64,000 bases of DNA from Flavihumibacter soli (GCF_010692725.1 NZ_JAAFZB010000091.1:1-64000); one strand, 5' to 3'. Shown: positions 41,976 through 52,499, counted from the first letter of the stretch. The notes: generated by a model from the letters alone, not told the origin. Made by a program: numbers and translations.

Positions 41976-43301
41976 TTAAATAACAGGACCACCTGCTGCA
42001 ACCTGAGTGCGGCCTTTAACTCTGCCGGATTTCATTAAACCGTCATAATGACGCATCAATAAATGACTCTCAACCTGCTGCAATGTATCCAATACAACAC
42101 CTACCAGGATAAGAAGGGAAGTACCACCGTAAAAATGAGCAAACTGGCTATTCACACCCAGCACAATAGCAAGGGATGGAAGTATCGCTATGATAGCAAG
42201 GAATACAGATCCCGGAAGAGTAATCTTCGAGATCACTGAATCAATGTAATCTCCAGTTGTCTTTCCTGGCTTAACACCCGGAACAAACCCTCCATTCTTT
42301 TTCATATCATCAGACATTTGAACCGGATTAACGGTAATAGCTGTGTAGAAAAAGGTGAAGGCGATGATCATAAAAGCAAATGTCAGATTATACGTCAATG
42401 AAGTATAATCACTGAAAGAAGCTAAAAATGACGACTGAGCACTGGGGAAGAATTGACCTATGGTCGCAGGAATGAACATGATTGCCTGGGCAAAGATGAT
42501 CGGCATTACACCCGCAGCATTAACCTTTAAAGGTATGTACTGGCGAACACCACCATATTGTTTATTTCCAACTATCTTCTTAGCATACTGAACAGGGATC
42601 TTTCTGACACCCTGTACAATCAGAATTGTGAACATTACAACGAGGAATAAAGCAACCATCTCTACGATGACCGTAATTAATCCACCTTGTCCGCCCATAC
42701 GGGAGGCAAGTTCTGCTGCCGCACCGAAAGGTAGCTGTGCAATGATACCAACCATGATGATCAGTGAAATACCATTACCAATTCCTTTATCTGTTATTTT
42801 CTCTCCCAGCCACATAACGAACATGGTACCGGCTGTCAAAATGAACATTGAAGAAATAGTAAATAATGGTTCAGACATCAAACGTGCATCAGGACTGATC
42901 TGCGAGCGTACGTAGCCGATCGCCTGCAAAGCAGTAATACCGATTGTCAGATAACGCGTAAACTGGTTGAGTTTTTTACGGCCGCTTTCACCTTCCTTCT
43001 GTAATTTCTGGAAGTAAGGAACAGCAATACCCAAAAGCTGCACCACGATGGATGCAGAGATATAAGGCATTACACCTAACGCAAAAATTGAAGCTCTGGA
43101 AAAAGACCCTCCGGCGAACATGTTCAACAAACCTAACAAGCCTTCCTTAGCCTCAGACTGCAAAGTCGCATGATTTACACCAGGCAACACAATAAAGGAA
43201 CCAATTCTGTAGATTAAAAGACATAAGAGCGTGAATAAAATTCTAGCTCTTAAGTCTTCGATTTTCCAGATGTTCTGTAATGTTGTGAACAGCTTCTTCA
43301 T
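41976..43301 (-). CDS. secY: Protein translocase subunit SecY
   Basis: A 441-residue channel protein (E. coli 443) with ten predicted helices. Family landmarks are YRIGSFIVLPGVNH, the plug-region GLLGLLNMFAGGSFSRASIFALGVMPYISASIVVQLL and the cytoplasmic VQGVRKIPVQYAKKIVGN loop. It forms the membrane pore for secreted and membrane proteins. It lies 6 nt upstream of map and 3 nt after rplO. Confidence 0.97.
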   Translation of the reverse strand: MKKLFTTLQNIWKIEDLRARILFTLLCLLIYRIGSFIVLPGVNHATLQSEAKEGLLGLLNMFAGGSFSRASIFALGVMPYISASIVVQLLGIAVPYFQKLQKEGESGRKKLNQFTRYLTIGITALQAIGYVRSQISPDARLMSEPLFTISSMFILTAGTMFVMWLGEKITDKGIGNGISLIIMVGIIAQLPFGAAAELASRMGGQGGLITVIVEMVALFLVVMFTILIVQGVRKIPVQYAKKIVGNKQYGGVRQYIPLKVNAAGVMPIIFAQAIMFIPATIGQFFPSAQSSFLASFSDYTSLTYNLTFAFMIIAFTFFYTAITVNPVQMSDDMKKNGGFVPGVKPGKTTGDYIDSVISKITLPGSVFLAIIAILPSLAIVLGVNSQFAHFYGGTSLLILVGVVLDTLQQVESHLLMRHYDGLMKSGRVKGRTQVAAGGPVI

Positions 43302-43304
43302 GTA

Positions 43305-43751
43305 TTACAATTTAACTATTGCACCACCAACGGCCTCGATAGCTTTTTGAGCAGTAGCTGAAAATGCATGAGCAGTAATATCCAATTTAGCTTTTACTTC
43401 ACCACGGCCCAAAACTTTGACCAGGTCGTTTTTAGAAGCTAAACCATGTTCTCTGAACGTATCGATATCGATAGTGGTCAGGTTATATTTTTCAGCAAGT
43501 GCCTGAAGAGCATCTAAATTGATAGACACATACTCCACCCGGTTAATAGGTTTGAAACCTACTTTAGGTACGCGACGTTGCAAAGGCATTTGACCACCTT
43601 CAAAACCTACTTTGCTTTTATATCCTGAACGGGATCCGGCACCCTTGTGCCCCCGTGTCGACGTACCGCCACGGCCCGAACCGGTACCACGTCCAATACG
43701 CTTTCTATTTTTTGTTGAACCTTCTGCAGGTTGTAAGTTACTTAAGTTCAT
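43305..43751 (-). CDS. rplO: 50S ribosomal protein L15
   Basis: A 148-residue L15 (E. coli 144) with the glycine- and arginine-rich N-terminal extension RKRIGRGTGSGRGGTSTRGHKGAGSRSG that threads into 23S rRNA. LPKVGFK-type sequence (RVPKVGFKPINRVEYVSINL) follows. It precedes secY by 3 nt. Confidence 0.97.
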   Translation of the reverse strand: MNLSNLQPAEGSTKNRKRIGRGTGSGRGGTSTRGHKGAGSRSGYKSKVGFEGGQMPLQRRVPKVGFKPINRVEYVSINLDALQALAEKYNLTTIDIDTFREHGLASKNDLVKVLGRGEVKAKLDITAHAFSATAQKAIEAVGGAIVKL

Positions 43752-43753
43752 GA

Positions 43754-43933
43754 TTAGATACTTTCTACTGCTACTAAATGATTAACTTTTCTAACCATGC
43801 CAATGATGGCCGGGTTAGCTTCCACCTCTACAGAGTGATTGATTTTTCTTAAACCTAACGCTTGCATGGTTCTTTTCTGGCGCTCGCTTCTATCGATAAC
43901 GCTTTTGATCTGGGTTATTTTAATCTTAGCCAT
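43754..43933 (-). CDS. rpmD: 50S ribosomal protein L30
   Basis: A 59-residue protein found by hand translation, exactly the E. coli length. It begins MAKIKITQIKSVIDRSERQK and has QALGLRKINHSVEVE and a C-terminal VRKVNHLVAVESI. Its place between rpsE (4 nt) and rplO (2 nt) is the standard spc-operon position. Confidence 0.96.
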   Translation of the reverse strand: MAKIKITQIKSVIDRSERQKRTMQALGLRKINHSVEVEANPAIIGMVRKVNHLVAVESI

Positions 43934-43937
43934 GATA

Positions 43938-44456
43938 TTATCCGTTAAATACTTTCTTTAAATCCACACCACGGTTTTGAGCTACAGTGTAAGCATCACG
44001 TAATTGTGATAAGGCTAACACTGTTGCTTTAACCACGTTGTGCGGGTTAGATGATCCTTTTGATTTCGCAAGTACGTTGTGTACACCTGCACTTTCAAGC
44101 ACAGAACGCATCGCACCACCTGCTATAACACCGGTACCCGGCGCAGCAGGTTTAATGAAAACAAAACCACCGGAATATTTACCGTATTGCTCATGCGGAA
44201 TAGTACCGTTGATAACCGGAACCTTTACCAGGTTTTTCTTTGCATCATCAATTCCTTTAGCAATCGCTTCAGTAACCTCTTTTGCCTTACCTAAGCCGTA
44301 ACCTACCACTCCATTCTCGTCACCTACCACTACGATAGCTGAGAAACTGAATGTACGTCCACCTTTGGTAACTTTAGCAACACGCTGGATGCTCACTAAG
44401 CGATCTTTCAATTCAATCTCGCTTGTCTTTACTCTTTTTATATTGATAGTTGACAT
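43938..44456 (-). CDS. rpsE: 30S ribosomal protein S5
   Basis: A 172-residue S5 (E. coli 167). It has the S5 double-stranded-RNA-binding segment [46 protein letters not shown] and the C-terminal [40 protein letters not shown]. It helps mRNA unwinding and decoding fidelity. Confidence 0.98.
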   Translation of the reverse strand: MSTINIKRVKTSEIELKDRLVSIQRVAKVTKGGRTFSFSAIVVVGDENGVVGYGLGKAKEVTEAIAKGIDDAKKNLVKVPVINGTIPHEQYGKYSGGFVFIKPAAPGTGVIAGGAMRSVLESAGVHNVLAKSKGSSNPHNVVKATVLALSQLRDAYTVAQNRGVDLKKVFNG

Positions 44457-44468
44457 CTCTGTTTCAGA

Positions 44469-44822
44469 TTAAAATATTAAACCAGCCTCACGTGCGCCTT
44501 CTGCCAATGACTTAACACGGCCGTGATATAAATAACCATTTCTGTCAAAAACAACCTGATTAACACCAGCTGCAATTGCTTTCTCAGCTACTGCTTTACC
44601 TACTGCTTTAGATTGCTCTGATTTATTGCCGTTAGCAGTAAAATCTTTTGATAAAGATGATGCTGAAACGATGGTTTTTCCGCTATTATCATCGATAATT
44701 TGAGCGTATATTCCTTTATTGCTTCTGTAAACAGATAAACGTGGACGCTCAGCAGAACCGGCTAATCTTTTTCTGATTCCTCTTTTAATTCGCTCTCTGC
44801 GAGATAATTTAATTCCTGCCAT
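44469..44822 (-). CDS. rplR: 50S ribosomal protein L18
   Basis: A 117-residue L18, same length as E. coli. It shows [29 protein letters not shown] and a C-terminal [24 protein letters not shown]. It binds 5S rRNA with L5. It starts 5 nt after rplF. Confidence 0.97.
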   Translation of the reverse strand: MAGIKLSRRERIKRGIRKRLAGSAERPRLSVYRSNKGIYAQIIDDNSGKTIVSASSLSKDFTANGNKSEQSKAVGKAVAEKAIAAGVNQVVFDRNGYLYHGRVKSLAEGAREAGLIF

Positions 44823-44827
44823 TATGA

Positions 44828-45385
44828 TTATTTTTTAGCGGCTGATTTACCAGCTTTTCTTCTTAATATTTCACCAACAAATTTCACACCTTTACCTTTG
44901 TACGGCTCTGGAGCACGTAATGAACGGATCTTGGCTGCTACTTGACCTAACAATTGCTTGTCGATGCTTTCTAATATAATTGTTGGGTTCTTACCTTTTT
45001 CTGCGGTAGTTGTTACATTGATCTCCTTCGGTAACTCAAACACATAGTGGTGAGAGTATCCTAAAACAAGATCCAACGTATTACCCTGGTTAGTTGCACG
45101 GTAACCTACACCGACTAACTCCTGCTGAGTTTTATAACCTTCAGTAACACCAATAACCATGTTATTGATCAATGAACGGTATAATCCGTGTAGTGCTTTA
45201 TGACGTTTTTGTTCTGACGGACGGTTAACGGTTAACGTACCATCTTCCTGAACAAGTGTAATATCAGCGTCAACCTGTTGTGTTAATTCACCTTTTGGTC
45301 CTTTAACAGTTACCAGATTGCTGTCTGATACACTTATAGTTACTCCACTTGGAATACTGATCGGGGCTTTTCCTATTCTTGACAT
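44828..45385 (-). CDS. rplF: 50S ribosomal protein L6
   Basis: A 185-residue L6 (E. coli 177) with two repeated alpha/beta domains: [18 protein letters not shown] at the N-terminus and [27 protein letters not shown] at the C-terminus. A recognisable purine-rich GGAGAG lies about 10 nt before its ATG. Confidence 0.97.
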   Translation of the reverse strand: MSRIGKAPISIPSGVTISVSDSNLVTVKGPKGELTQQVDADITLVQEDGTLTVNRPSEQKRHKALHGLYRSLINNMVIGVTEGYKTQQELVGVGYRATNQGNTLDLVLGYSHHYVFELPKEINVTTTAEKGKNPTIILESIDKQLLGQVAAKIRSLRAPEPYKGKGVKFVGEILRRKAGKSAAKK

Positions 45386-45399
45386 CTTTTACTCTCCTG

Positions 45400-45798
45400 T
45401 TAATAAACGTAACATAACACTTCGCCACCGATGTTTAAATTTTTCGCTTCTTTATCAGTCATGACACCTTTAGAAGTCGAAAGGATAGCGATCCCTAAAC
45501 CATTTAATACACGCGGCATATTATCAACACCAGCGTACTTTCTTAAACCAGGTTTACTAATACGAGAAATCGTACGTATAGCAGGTATTTTAGTTATTGG
45601 GTGATACTTAAGTGCAATTTTAATTGTTCCCTGTGCATCGGTGTCCTCAAACTTGTAATTTGTGATGTAACCTTTATCAAAAAGAACTTTTGTCATTTCT
45701 TTTTTCAGGTTTGATGCAGGAATTTCAACAACCCGATGGTTGGCCTTGATGGCATTCCTTACTCTTGTAAGATAATCTGCTATTGGATCTGTATTCAT
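45400..45798 (-). CDS. rpsH: 30S ribosomal protein S8
   Basis: A 132-residue S8 (E. coli 130): MNTDPIADYLTRVRNAIKANHRVVEIPASNLKKEM and the C-terminal GIAILSTSKGVMTDKEAKNLNIGGEVLCYVY. A 138-nt gap with a strong hairpin (45875-45925) separates it from rpsN, which is unusual within this compact operon. Confidence 0.97.
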   Translation of the reverse strand: MNTDPIADYLTRVRNAIKANHRVVEIPASNLKKEMTKVLFDKGYITNYKFEDTDAQGTIKIALKYHPITKIPAIRTISRISKPGLRKYAGVDNMPRVLNGLGIAILSTSKGVMTDKEAKNLNIGGEVLCYVY

Positions 45799-45874
45799 TT
45801 TATTGTTTTATGATGGTGGTTTCCTTCTCCAAACTATTCAGAGACGACCTGCCATCGGTTAATTTTTTGAAATG

Positions 45875-45925
45875 CAAAAGTAGAAATTCAAAACGGACTT
45901 ATTCTGTTTTGAATTTCAACTTTTG
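45875..45925. repeat. Strong 20-bp-arm hairpin between rpsN and rpsH
   Basis: Arms 45875-45894 and 45906-45925 are complementary at 19 of 20 positions with an 11-nt loop. One arm contains a minus-strand TACTTTTG (-7-like), but no -33 TTTG lies 19 nt upstream, so I do not call a promoter. Confidence 0.85.
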
Positions 45926-45936
45926 ATTTATTTTTC

Positions 45937-46206
45937 TTACCAGCTCGCTTTCTTCACTCCCGGGATCTTACCGGCCAGAGCCATTTCACGGAAAGTAACG
46001 CGTGAAATACCGAACTGACGCATGTAACCACGTGGGCGACCAGTTAATTTACAACGATTGTGTAAACGTACCGGAGAGGCGTTTTTTGGTAATTTATCTA
46101 GTCCTTCGTAATCACCTGCCAATTTCATTGCAGCACGTTTATCCGCATATTTGGCAACTAATCGGGCACGTTTTACTTCACGTGCTTTTACACCTTCTTT
46201 AGCCAT
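45937..46206 (-). CDS. rpsN: 30S ribosomal protein S14 (zinc-free form)
   Basis: An 89-residue S14 ending in [45 protein letters not shown], without the CxxC pairs of zinc-type S14. It is intermediate in length (E. coli 101). Its start codon overlaps the end of rplE by 1 nt. Like L36, it is a zinc-independent version. Confidence 0.96.
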   Translation of the reverse strand: MAKEGVKAREVKRARLVAKYADKRAAMKLAGDYEGLDKLPKNASPVRLHNRCKLTGRPRGYMRQFGISRVTFREMALAGKIPGVKKASW

Positions 46207-46775
46207 TATTGATTTGTATTAGGAGATTGATTCTTAAATGGTAAACCAAATTGCTTTAACAATTCTAATGCTTCAACATCAGTCTTAGCGCTGGTTACAA
46301 ATGTTATATCCATACCCATGATCTTGTTGATCTGGTCGATGTTGATCTCAGGGAAAATGATCTGCTCGGTGATACCTAAAGTATAGTTACCACGGCCGTC
46401 AAAACCCTTATCATTGATTCCTTTGAAATCACGGATACGTGGTAAAGCAACAGCGATCAAACGATCCAGGAACTCATACATGTTATTGTCACGTAAAGTT
46501 ACACGTACACCAACCGGCATACCTTTACGCAATTTGAAGTTTGAGATATCCTTCTTTGATTTGGTTGAAATTGCTTGCTGACCAGTAATGGTTGTCATCT
46601 CCTTAACAGAGTTGTCAATAAGTTTCTTGTCAGTTACTGCCGCACCAACACCCTGGTTGATGGCAATTTTCTGCAGCTTAGGAACCTGCATAACGCTTTT
46701 GTACTGGAATTTCTCCTTTAAAGCGCTAACGATCTCCTCTTTATATTTTGATTTTAATCTTGGTACGTAAGCCAT
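46206..46775 (-). CDS. rplE: 50S ribosomal protein L5
   Basis: A 189-residue L5 (E. coli 179): [41 protein letters not shown] and the C-terminal [26 protein letters not shown]. It binds 5S rRNA and contacts P-site tRNA. It overlaps rplX and rpsN by 1 nt. Confidence 0.97.
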   Translation of the reverse strand: MAYVPRLKSKYKEEIVSALKEKFQYKSVMQVPKLQKIAINQGVGAAVTDKKLIDNSVKEMTTITGQQAISTKSKKDISNFKLRKGMPVGVRVTLRDNNMYEFLDRLIAVALPRIRDFKGINDKGFDGRGNYTLGITEQIIFPEINIDQINKIMGMDITFVTSAKTDVEALELLKQFGLPFKNQSPNTNQ

Positions 46776-47116
46776 TACTTAATTTCCTCCCCAGACTTTT
46801 TAGTGATGCGTACGGATTTACCTTCAGCATTCTTTTGTTTACTTACACGTGATGGTTTGCCAGATTTAGCATCTATAACCATAACGTTTGAAATATGCAG
46901 GGCAGCCTCCTTCTTAACGATACCACCGTTCGGAGTTGCGGCACTTGGCTTAGTATGTTTAGATACCATATTAGCACCTTCAACAATTACTCTGTCTTTC
47001 GCCAGCAATACTTCTAAAACCTTACCCTGAGTTCCTTTTGAATCACCGGCCATTATCTGTACCAGGTCACCTTTGCGGATCTTGAATTTAGGTTGTCCTT
47101 TTTGTTTCTTTTCCAT
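46775..47116 (-). CDS. rplX: 50S ribosomal protein L24
   Basis: A 113-residue L24 (E. coli 104) with a KOW motif near the N-terminus ([26 protein letters not shown]) and [17 protein letters not shown]. It initiates 50S assembly. It overlaps rplE by 1 nt. Confidence 0.96.
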   Translation of the reverse strand: MEKKQKGQPKFKIRKGDLVQIMAGDSKGTQGKVLEVLLAKDRVIVEGANMVSKHTKPSAATPNGGIVKKEAALHISNVMVIDAKSGKPSRVSKQKNAEGKSVRITKKSGEEIK

Positions 47117-47118
47117 TA

Positions 47119-47487
47119 TTACAATACCTCCGGTGCTAATGATACAATCTTCATGAATTGTTTCTCACGCAGCTCTCTGGCAACCGGGCCAAAGATACGT
47201 GTTCCACGCGGCTCGTCCTGTGCATTCAATAATACTGCTGCGTTATCGTCAAAGCGGATATATGATCCGTCTTTACGCCTGATCTCTTTTTTTGTTCTCA
47301 CAACAACTGCTTTAGAGACAGTTCCTTTTTTAATGTTACCTGATGGCAGCGCACTTTTTACAGTGACAACAATTTTGTCACCTATGGATGCATAACGCTT
47401 GCCGGTACCACCTAAAACACGGATAACTAAAACTTCTTTAGCTCCGCTGTTGTCAGCAACATTCAGTCTTGATTCCTGTTGTACCAT
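47119..47487 (-). CDS. rplN: 50S ribosomal protein L14
   Basis: A 122-residue L14 (E. coli 123): [67 protein letters not shown]. It forms an intersubunit bridge with L19. It lies 2 nt before rplX. Confidence 0.98.
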   Translation of the reverse strand: MVQQESRLNVADNSGAKEVLVIRVLGGTGKRYASIGDKIVVTVKSALPSGNIKKGTVSKAVVVRTKKEIRRKDGSYIRFDDNAAVLLNAQDEPRGTRIFGPVARELREKQFMKIVSLAPEVL

Positions 47488-47488
47488 G

Positions 47489-47743
47489 TTACTTAGCTCT
47501 TTCTAAAATTTCCACTAATCTCCAATTCTTGGTCTTACTCAGCGGACGAGTTTCCATAATTAACACCGTATCGCCTATTCCGCAGGTGTTAGTCTCGTCA
47601 TGAGCCATAAATTTGGTAGTTTTCTTTACGAACTTACCATAAATCGGGTGTTTCACTTTCCGCTCTACAGCAACGACGATAGATTTCTCCATCTTGTTAC
47701 TTACCACTAACCCGGTCCTTGTTTTTCTTAATTGTCTTTCCAT
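47489..47743 (-). CDS. rpsQ: 30S ribosomal protein S17
   Basis: An 84-residue S17, same length as E. coli. It has an OB fold: [38 protein letters not shown] and the C-terminal [23 protein letters not shown]. It binds 16S rRNA in the body of the small subunit. Confidence 0.97.
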   Translation of the reverse strand: MERQLRKTRTGLVVSNKMEKSIVVAVERKVKHPIYGKFVKKTTKFMAHDETNTCGIGDTVLIMETRPLSKTKNWRLVEILERAK

Positions 47744-47756
47744 TTTGGACTTTGAT

Positions 47757-47984
47757 TTATTCAGAAGCGGACTCTGACTCGGCAGTTGCTTTAGCAGCCG
47801 CGTTGCGCTTAGTCAATTCTGTGTTTAAACGTGCAACATCTTTTCTAACCTTGGTAATCCGGGTTGGATTCTCAATGGAAGAAACCGTATGCGCAAATTT
47901 TAATTTAGTGAGATTAGCTTTCTCTTCATTAATTCTGGCTACAAGTTCTTCGTTTGTAAGCTCTAAAATTTCTGAGTTTTTCAT
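47757..47984 (-). CDS. rpmC: 50S ribosomal protein L29
   Basis: A 75-residue L29 (E. coli 63) starting [25 protein letters not shown] and extended by an Ala/Glu/Ser-rich tail. I start at ATG 47984; a further 15 in-frame codons upstream lack family similarity. L29 surrounds the peptide exit tunnel with L23. Confidence 0.94.
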   Translation of the reverse strand: MKNSEILELTNEELVARINEEKANLTKLKFAHTVSSIENPTRITKVRKDVARLNTELTKRNAAAKATAESESASE

Positions 47985-48061
47985 TTTTCTTTGTTTATGT
48001 TGGAATCGTAAGTTGCGGATGTAATTCAACTTACAACTCTCAACTTATAACTGACAACTAG

Positions 48062-48484
48062 TTATGCTTCTACGTAATCTCTACGTGTCACGAATCTTGT
48101 TTGTACCGGTAATTTTTGTGCAGCTAATCTTAAAGCTTCTTTAGCAACTTCTAAAGGTACGCCTTCTGCTTCGAAGATCATTCTGCCTGGTCTTACTACG
48201 GCAACCCAATATTCCGGAGCACCTTTACCCTTACCCATCCTTACTTCGGCTGGTTTCTTGGTTACCGGTTTGTCAGGAAATATACGGATCCATACCTGGC
48301 CTTCACGTTTCATGAAACGTGTAACCGCGATACGGGCCGCTTCGATCTGACGACTGGTGATCCAGGCAGGCTCTAATGATTTGATTCCGAAAGAACCGAA
48401 TGCAAGCTCAGCGCCACGGGTGGCTAAGCCTTTCATTTTGCCCTTCTGCATCTTTCTGAACTTCGTTCTCTTTGGCTGTAACAT
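48062..48484 (-). CDS. rplP: 50S ribosomal protein L16
   Basis: A 140-residue L16 (E. coli 136): [53 protein letters not shown]. The [37 protein letters not shown] region lies near the A-site tRNA. It is 41 nt after rpsC. Confidence 0.98.
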   Translation of the reverse strand: MLQPKRTKFRKMQKGKMKGLATRGAELAFGSFGIKSLEPAWITSRQIEAARIAVTRFMKREGQVWIRIFPDKPVTKKPAEVRMGKGKGAPEYWVAVVRPGRMIFEAEGVPLEVAKEALRLAAQKLPVQTRFVTRRDYVEA

Positions 48485-48525
48485 GTTCTTATTTTTTTAT
48501 CGTTGTACGATGTCTAAATCTTTAA

Positions 48526-49410
48526 TTATTTCTTTGGTCTGAAACCACCGCCAGCGTTGCCGCCACCACGGTTCTGGCCTTGACCACCACCACGGTTCTG
48601 ACCACCCTGACCACCACCACGGTTTTGACCACCGCCGCCACGGTTATCACCGCCACGTCTGTTATCACCACCACGACGGTCAGCACCTGCGCCACCACGT
48701 CTTTCACCACCGCCAAAACCGGCCTGGGCTCCTTCTCTGCCTTTAACACCGGTTGTCTGACCGATATTTGGAGACAGATCACGCTTGCCATATACTTCAC
48801 CTTTACAGATCCATACTTTGATACCGATCTTACCGTAAGTAGTTAATGCTTCAGCTAAAGCGTAGTCAATGTCAGCACGGAAAGTATGCAATGGAGTTCT
48901 TCCATCTTTATACTGCTCGGTACGCGCCATCTCGGCACCACCTAAACGACCTGAACACATGATCTTGATTCCTTCAGCACCCATACGCATCGTTGATGCA
49001 ATAGAAGTTTTCATCGCACGACGGAAAGAGATACGTGCTTCCAATTGCTTGGCTACACCTTCTGCTACCAGCTGCGCATCAAGCTCAGGGCGTTTGATCT
49101 CGAAGATGTTGATCTGAACATCTTTCTTGGTCAGTTTCTTTAACTCTTCCTTGATCTTATCTACTTCCTGTCCACCTTTACCGATCACAATACCCGGACG
49201 GGCAGTGTGTACAGTGATAGTGATACGCTTCAAAGTACGCTCGATAACTACTTTCGATATACCGCCTTTTGAAATACGTGCAGAAAGATATTTTCTGATT
49301 TTTTCGTCTTCAACTAATTTCTCGGAGTAATCGTTTCCACCGAACCAATTAGAGTCCCAACCTTTAATGATACCTAATCTGGCACCTATTGGATTTGCTT
49401 TTTGTCCCAT
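48526..49410 (-). CDS. rpsC: 30S ribosomal protein S3 with RGG-rich C-terminal tail
   Basis: A 294-residue S3 (E. coli 233). The KH-2 domain includes [19 protein letters not shown]. The last 65 or so residues are repetitive and rich in Gly, Arg, Asn and Gln, with many RGG and NRGGG repeats and a final FRPKK. S3 forms part of the mRNA entry channel. The Gly/Arg tail is outside the conserved fold and could bind RNA. AAGGAG lies 4 nt before the ATG, an SD-like sequence uncommon in this phylum. Confidence 0.95.
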   Translation of the reverse strand: MGQKANPIGARLGIIKGWDSNWFGGNDYSEKLVEDEKIRKYLSARISKGGISKVVIERTLKRITITVHTARPGIVIGKGGQEVDKIKEELKKLTKKDVQINIFEIKRPELDAQLVAEGVAKQLEARISFRRAMKTSIASTMRMGAEGIKIMCSGRLGGAEMARTEQYKDGRTPLHTFRADIDYALAEALTTYGKIGIKVWICKGEVYGKRDLSPNIGQTTGVKGREGAQAGFGGGERRGGAGADRRGGDNRRGGDNRGGGGQNRGGGQGGQNRGGGQGQNRGGGNAGGGFRPKK

Positions 49411-49416
49411 TTCTCC

Positions 49417-49779
49417 TTAGTTAGTTTTTGATTCTAAATTCTTACTGTCTACAATCAGTGTGACGTGGTTTGAACGCTTACGAATTCTGTGTCCACGACC
49501 CTGAGGAGCTGGTCTTAATCTTTTTAACTGACGTCCGCCGTCTACCATGATTGTTTTCACAAACAACTCATTATCTTCCGGACGCTGGCCTTCGTTCTTG
49601 GCCTCCCAGTTTTTGATCGCCGACAATAATAATTTCTCAACTCTTATTGCAGCTTCCTTATTGGTATACTTTAATATATATAAGGCTTTCTCAACTCTTT
49701 CGCCGCGGATCAGGTCTACAACCAATCTCATCTTACGTGGTGAGGTAGGGCAATTATTTAATTTTGCTATTGCTTCCAT
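49417..49779 (-). CDS. rplV: 50S ribosomal protein L22
   Basis: A 120-residue L22 (E. coli 110): [35 protein letters not shown] and the tunnel-lining loop [28 protein letters not shown]-type segment (as [18 protein letters not shown]). It lies 6 nt before rpsC. Confidence 0.97.
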   Translation of the reverse strand: MEAIAKLNNCPTSPRKMRLVVDLIRGERVEKALYILKYTNKEAAIRVEKLLLSAIKNWEAKNEGQRPEDNELFVKTIMVDGGRQLKRLRPAPQGRGHRIRKRSNHVTLIVDSKNLESKTN

Positions 49780-49782
49780 TGC

Positions 49783-50049
49783 TTATTTTTTCTTTTCAGA
49801 GTGACCTCTAAATGTCCGGGTTGGAGAAAATTCACCTAATTTATGACCTACCATGTTTTCAGTTACATAAACCGGAATAAACTTATTTCCGTTATGAACC
49901 GCAAAGGTATGGCCTACGAAATCCGGGGATATCATTGACCGGCGTGACCAGGTTTTGATCACTGACTTTTTGTTGCCTTCATTCATCGCAGATACTTTCT
50001 TCTCTACGTTATGATCTATGTAAGGTCCTTTTCTTATTGAACGAGCCAT
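49783..50049 (-). CDS. rpsS: 30S ribosomal protein S19
   Basis: An 88-residue S19 (E. coli 92): [17 protein letters not shown], the basic [31 protein letters not shown] and the C-terminal [16 protein letters not shown]. It forms the head with S13. It overlaps rplB by 1 nt. Confidence 0.98.
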   Translation of the reverse strand: MARSIRKGPYIDHNVEKKVSAMNEGNKKSVIKTWSRRSMISPDFVGHTFAVHNGNKFIPVYVTENMVGHKLGEFSPTRTFRGHSEKKK

Positions 50050-50873
50050 TATTTCTTCCTTCTCTCTATAATGTAACGATCGGATGCTTTCTTTTTGTCG
50101 CGGGTTTTGAAACCTTTCGATAACAAACCTTTTCTTGAACGAGGGTGACCACCGGATGATCTACCTTCACCACCACCCATTGGGTGATCGACAGGGTTCA
50201 TTGCAACACCTCTAACTCTTGGTCTTCTACCCAACCAACGATTCCGTCCTGCTTTACCTAACACCTCGTTAGCTTTTTCAGAGTTGGAAACCGTTCCGAT
50301 AGTAGCCATACAGGTTGCCAGGATCATGCGGGTCTCGCCTGAAGGCATCTTGATGATAGCATACTTCCCGTCACGGGCAGATAACTGGGCATATGTACCG
50401 GCACTGCGTGCGATGGTAGCACCCTGACCCGGGTTCAATTCGATGTTATGAATGATAGAACCTAAAGGGATATTTTTAAGTGGTAATGCATTACCAATTT
50501 CCGGAGCAGAAGCTTCGCCAGAAACAATCTTCTGACCTACTGTTAGTCCTTCTGGAGCAATGATATAACGCTTCTCACCATCGGCATAATTTACCAGGGC
50601 GATACGTGCGCTACGATTCGGATCGTACTCAATAGTGGCAACAGTTGCGGGGATATCGTTTTTATCGCGTTTAAAATCAATCAATCGGTATGACTTTTTA
50701 TGTCCCCCACCGAGATAACGCATAGTCATTTTACCGGAGTGGTTCCTACCACCTGATTTCTTGATAGAAGTAACCAACGACTTTTCAGGAACGTTAGTGG
50801 TTACATCAGAGTAAACTCCTCCTACTCTGAAACGAGTACCAGGGGTAACCGGTTTAAATCTTCTTACTGCCAT
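50049..50873 (-). CDS. rplB: 50S ribosomal protein L2
   Basis: A 274-residue L2 (E. coli 273). It keeps [19 protein letters not shown], the central SH3/OB folds and the C-terminal [27 protein letters not shown] with the peptidyl-transferase-proximal histidine. It is essential for subunit association. Confidence 0.98.
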   Translation of the reverse strand: MAVRRFKPVTPGTRFRVGGVYSDVTTNVPEKSLVTSIKKSGGRNHSGKMTMRYLGGGHKKSYRLIDFKRDKNDIPATVATIEYDPNRSARIALVNYADGEKRYIIAPEGLTVGQKIVSGEASAPEIGNALPLKNIPLGSIIHNIELNPGQGATIARSAGTYAQLSARDGKYAIIKMPSGETRMILATCMATIGTVSNSEKANEVLGKAGRNRWLGRRPRVRGVAMNPVDHPMGGGEGRSSGGHPRSRKGLLSKGFKTRDKKKASDRYIIERRKK

Positions 50874-50879
50874 GTCTTA

Positions 50880-51170
50880 TTAAATATTGCTGTAAAAGTC
50901 AATTGTTTCGCCATCCTTCAATGTAACAACCGCCTTTTTGTATTTAGCCGCACGGCCGGATGTGATACCTGCCTTGGTGTTACGGGATTTAATTTTACCA
51001 ACAACTACCATGGTATTGATAGCTTCGATAGTTACGCCATACATTTTTTCGATCGCTTCTTTGATCTGCAATTTGTTGGCTCTGTGATCAGCTTTGAAAG
51101 TAAAGCGGTTTAACTTCTCAGTCAATAGTGACGCTTTCTCTGTTAAGATCGGTTTCTTTAAAATTTCCAT
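50880..51170 (-). CDS. rplW: 50S ribosomal protein L23
   Basis: A 96-residue L23 (E. coli 100): EILKKPILTEKASLLTEKLNRFTFKADHRANKLQIKEAIEKMYGV. It sits at the tunnel exit and docks trigger factor and SRP. It is 6 nt before rplB. Confidence 0.97.
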   Translation of the reverse strand: MEILKKPILTEKASLLTEKLNRFTFKADHRANKLQIKEAIEKMYGVTIEAINTMVVVGKIKSRNTKAGITSGRAAKYKKAVVTLKDGETIDFYSNI

Positions 51171-51171
51171 C

Positions 51172-51801
51172 TTACTTGGCGTATGCCTCCTCCAATGTTT
51201 TAACAGTTTCTGTAGTCAGTATTAAAGTACCGGCGTTCAATACATCATATGTATTTAACTGAGCAGCGGTAACTACTTTAGACTTCTTCAGGTTTCTGCT
51301 TGATAAGTAAACATTATTATTTGCCGCAGGTAATACTAACAGCGTTTTCGCGTCAGTCAGATTCAGATCTGCTACCAGCTTCACATAATTCTTGGTTTTG
51401 ATGGAATCAAAGTTGAAATCTTCTAAAACAAGAATATTGTTATCCTGTGCTTTATAGGTCAATGCTGACTTACGAGCTAAAGACTTTAGCTTTTTGTTTA
51501 GCTTGAAACTATAATCACGTGGCTGAGGACCGAATACACGACCTCCACCATTGAACAATGGAGATTTGATAGATCCGGCACGGGCACCACCTGTACCTTT
51601 TTGTTTATATAATTTGCGGGTTGAACCTGCAATTTCATTACGTTGTTTAGACTTGTGCGTTCCCTGGCGCTGATTGGCTAAGTACTGCTTAACATCTAAG
51701 TAGATCGCGTGATCGTTCGGTTTTACCGCGAAGATCGCATCAGGAAGTTGCACCTTGGCACCTGTTTCTTTGCCTGATATGTTTATTACGTTAACTTCCA
51801 T
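51172..51801 (-). CDS. rplD: 50S ribosomal protein L4
   Basis: A 209-residue L4 (E. coli 201). It shows [44 protein letters not shown], the tunnel loop. I start at ATG 51801; an upstream in-frame TTG overlaps the end of rplC. AAGGAG abuts the ATG, too close for a normal Shine-Dalgarno spacing. Confidence 0.95.
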   Translation of the reverse strand: MEVNVINISGKETGAKVQLPDAIFAVKPNDHAIYLDVKQYLANQRQGTHKSKQRNEIAGSTRKLYKQKGTGGARAGSIKSPLFNGGGRVFGPQPRDYSFKLNKKLKSLARKSALTYKAQDNNILVLEDFNFDSIKTKNYVKLVADLNLTDAKTLLVLPAANNNVYLSSRNLKKSKVVTAAQLNTYDVLNAGTLILTTETVKTLEEAYAK

Positions 51802-51805
51802 CTCC

Positions 51806-52423
51806 TTATTTATCAACGATTACGTAAGATCCTTTAGCTCCCGGGATAGAACCGCTAACTACTATTAGATTTTGTTCCGGATATACTTTCAGAACTTCAA
51901 GGTTTTGGATCTTTACTCGATCACCACCTGTACGTCCTGCCATGCGCATTCCTTTGAATACACGTGAAGGCCATGAAGAAGCTCCTAATGAACCCGGCGC
52001 TCTCAAACGATTATGCTGACCGTGAGTTTGACCACCCACACCACCAAAACCATGGCGCTTTACAACACCCTGAAAACCTTTACCTTTTGATGTACCAACG
52101 ACATCAACGAAGTCGCCTTCGGCGAAAATCTCAACGGTAACGGTATCACCAAGGCTTTTCTCATCTTCAAACGTCTTAAACTCCACAAGCTTGCGCTTTG
52201 GAGTAGTGTTTGCTTTTGCGAAATGTCCCTTCAGTGGTCCGGATGTGTTTTTCTCTTTCTTTTCGTCGAAAGCTAACTGAACAGCTGCGTAGCCGTCCTG
52301 ATCAACGGTGCGTAGTTGGGTAACTACACAAGGCCCAGCCTCGATCACTGTACAGGGAATATTTTTCCCGTCAGTGTCGAAAATGCTGGTCATTCCTACT
52401 TTTTTTCCAATAATTCCTGACAT
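51806..52423 (-). CDS. rplC: 50S ribosomal protein L3
   Basis: A 205-residue L3 (E. coli 209): [19 protein letters not shown], then the long extension [58 protein letters not shown] that reaches the peptidyl-transferase centre. It is the first gene of the operon here, because rpsJ, which normally precedes it, lies about 5 kb away with the str genes. Confidence 0.97.
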   Translation of the reverse strand: MSGIIGKKVGMTSIFDTDGKNIPCTVIEAGPCVVTQLRTVDQDGYAAVQLAFDEKKEKNTSGPLKGHFAKANTTPKRKLVEFKTFEDEKSLGDTVTVEIFAEGDFVDVVGTSKGKGFQGVVKRHGFGGVGGQTHGQHNRLRAPGSLGASSWPSRVFKGMRMAGRTGGDRVKIQNLEVLKVYPEQNLIVVSGSIPGAKGSYVIVDK

Positions 52424-52499
52424 TTTCTATTAATTCTTTTTGTGCCCATCGAAGCAGTAGGGCTTCGTTCAAGGCATAGTAAACCCCTTTAAGGGAGGG

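Noticed and set aside
45875-45925. The rpsN-rpsH hairpin as a promoter for rpsH
   Set aside because: TACTTTTG is present but the -33 region 19 nt upstream reads AGAA, not TTTG, and the bases belong to the palindrome.
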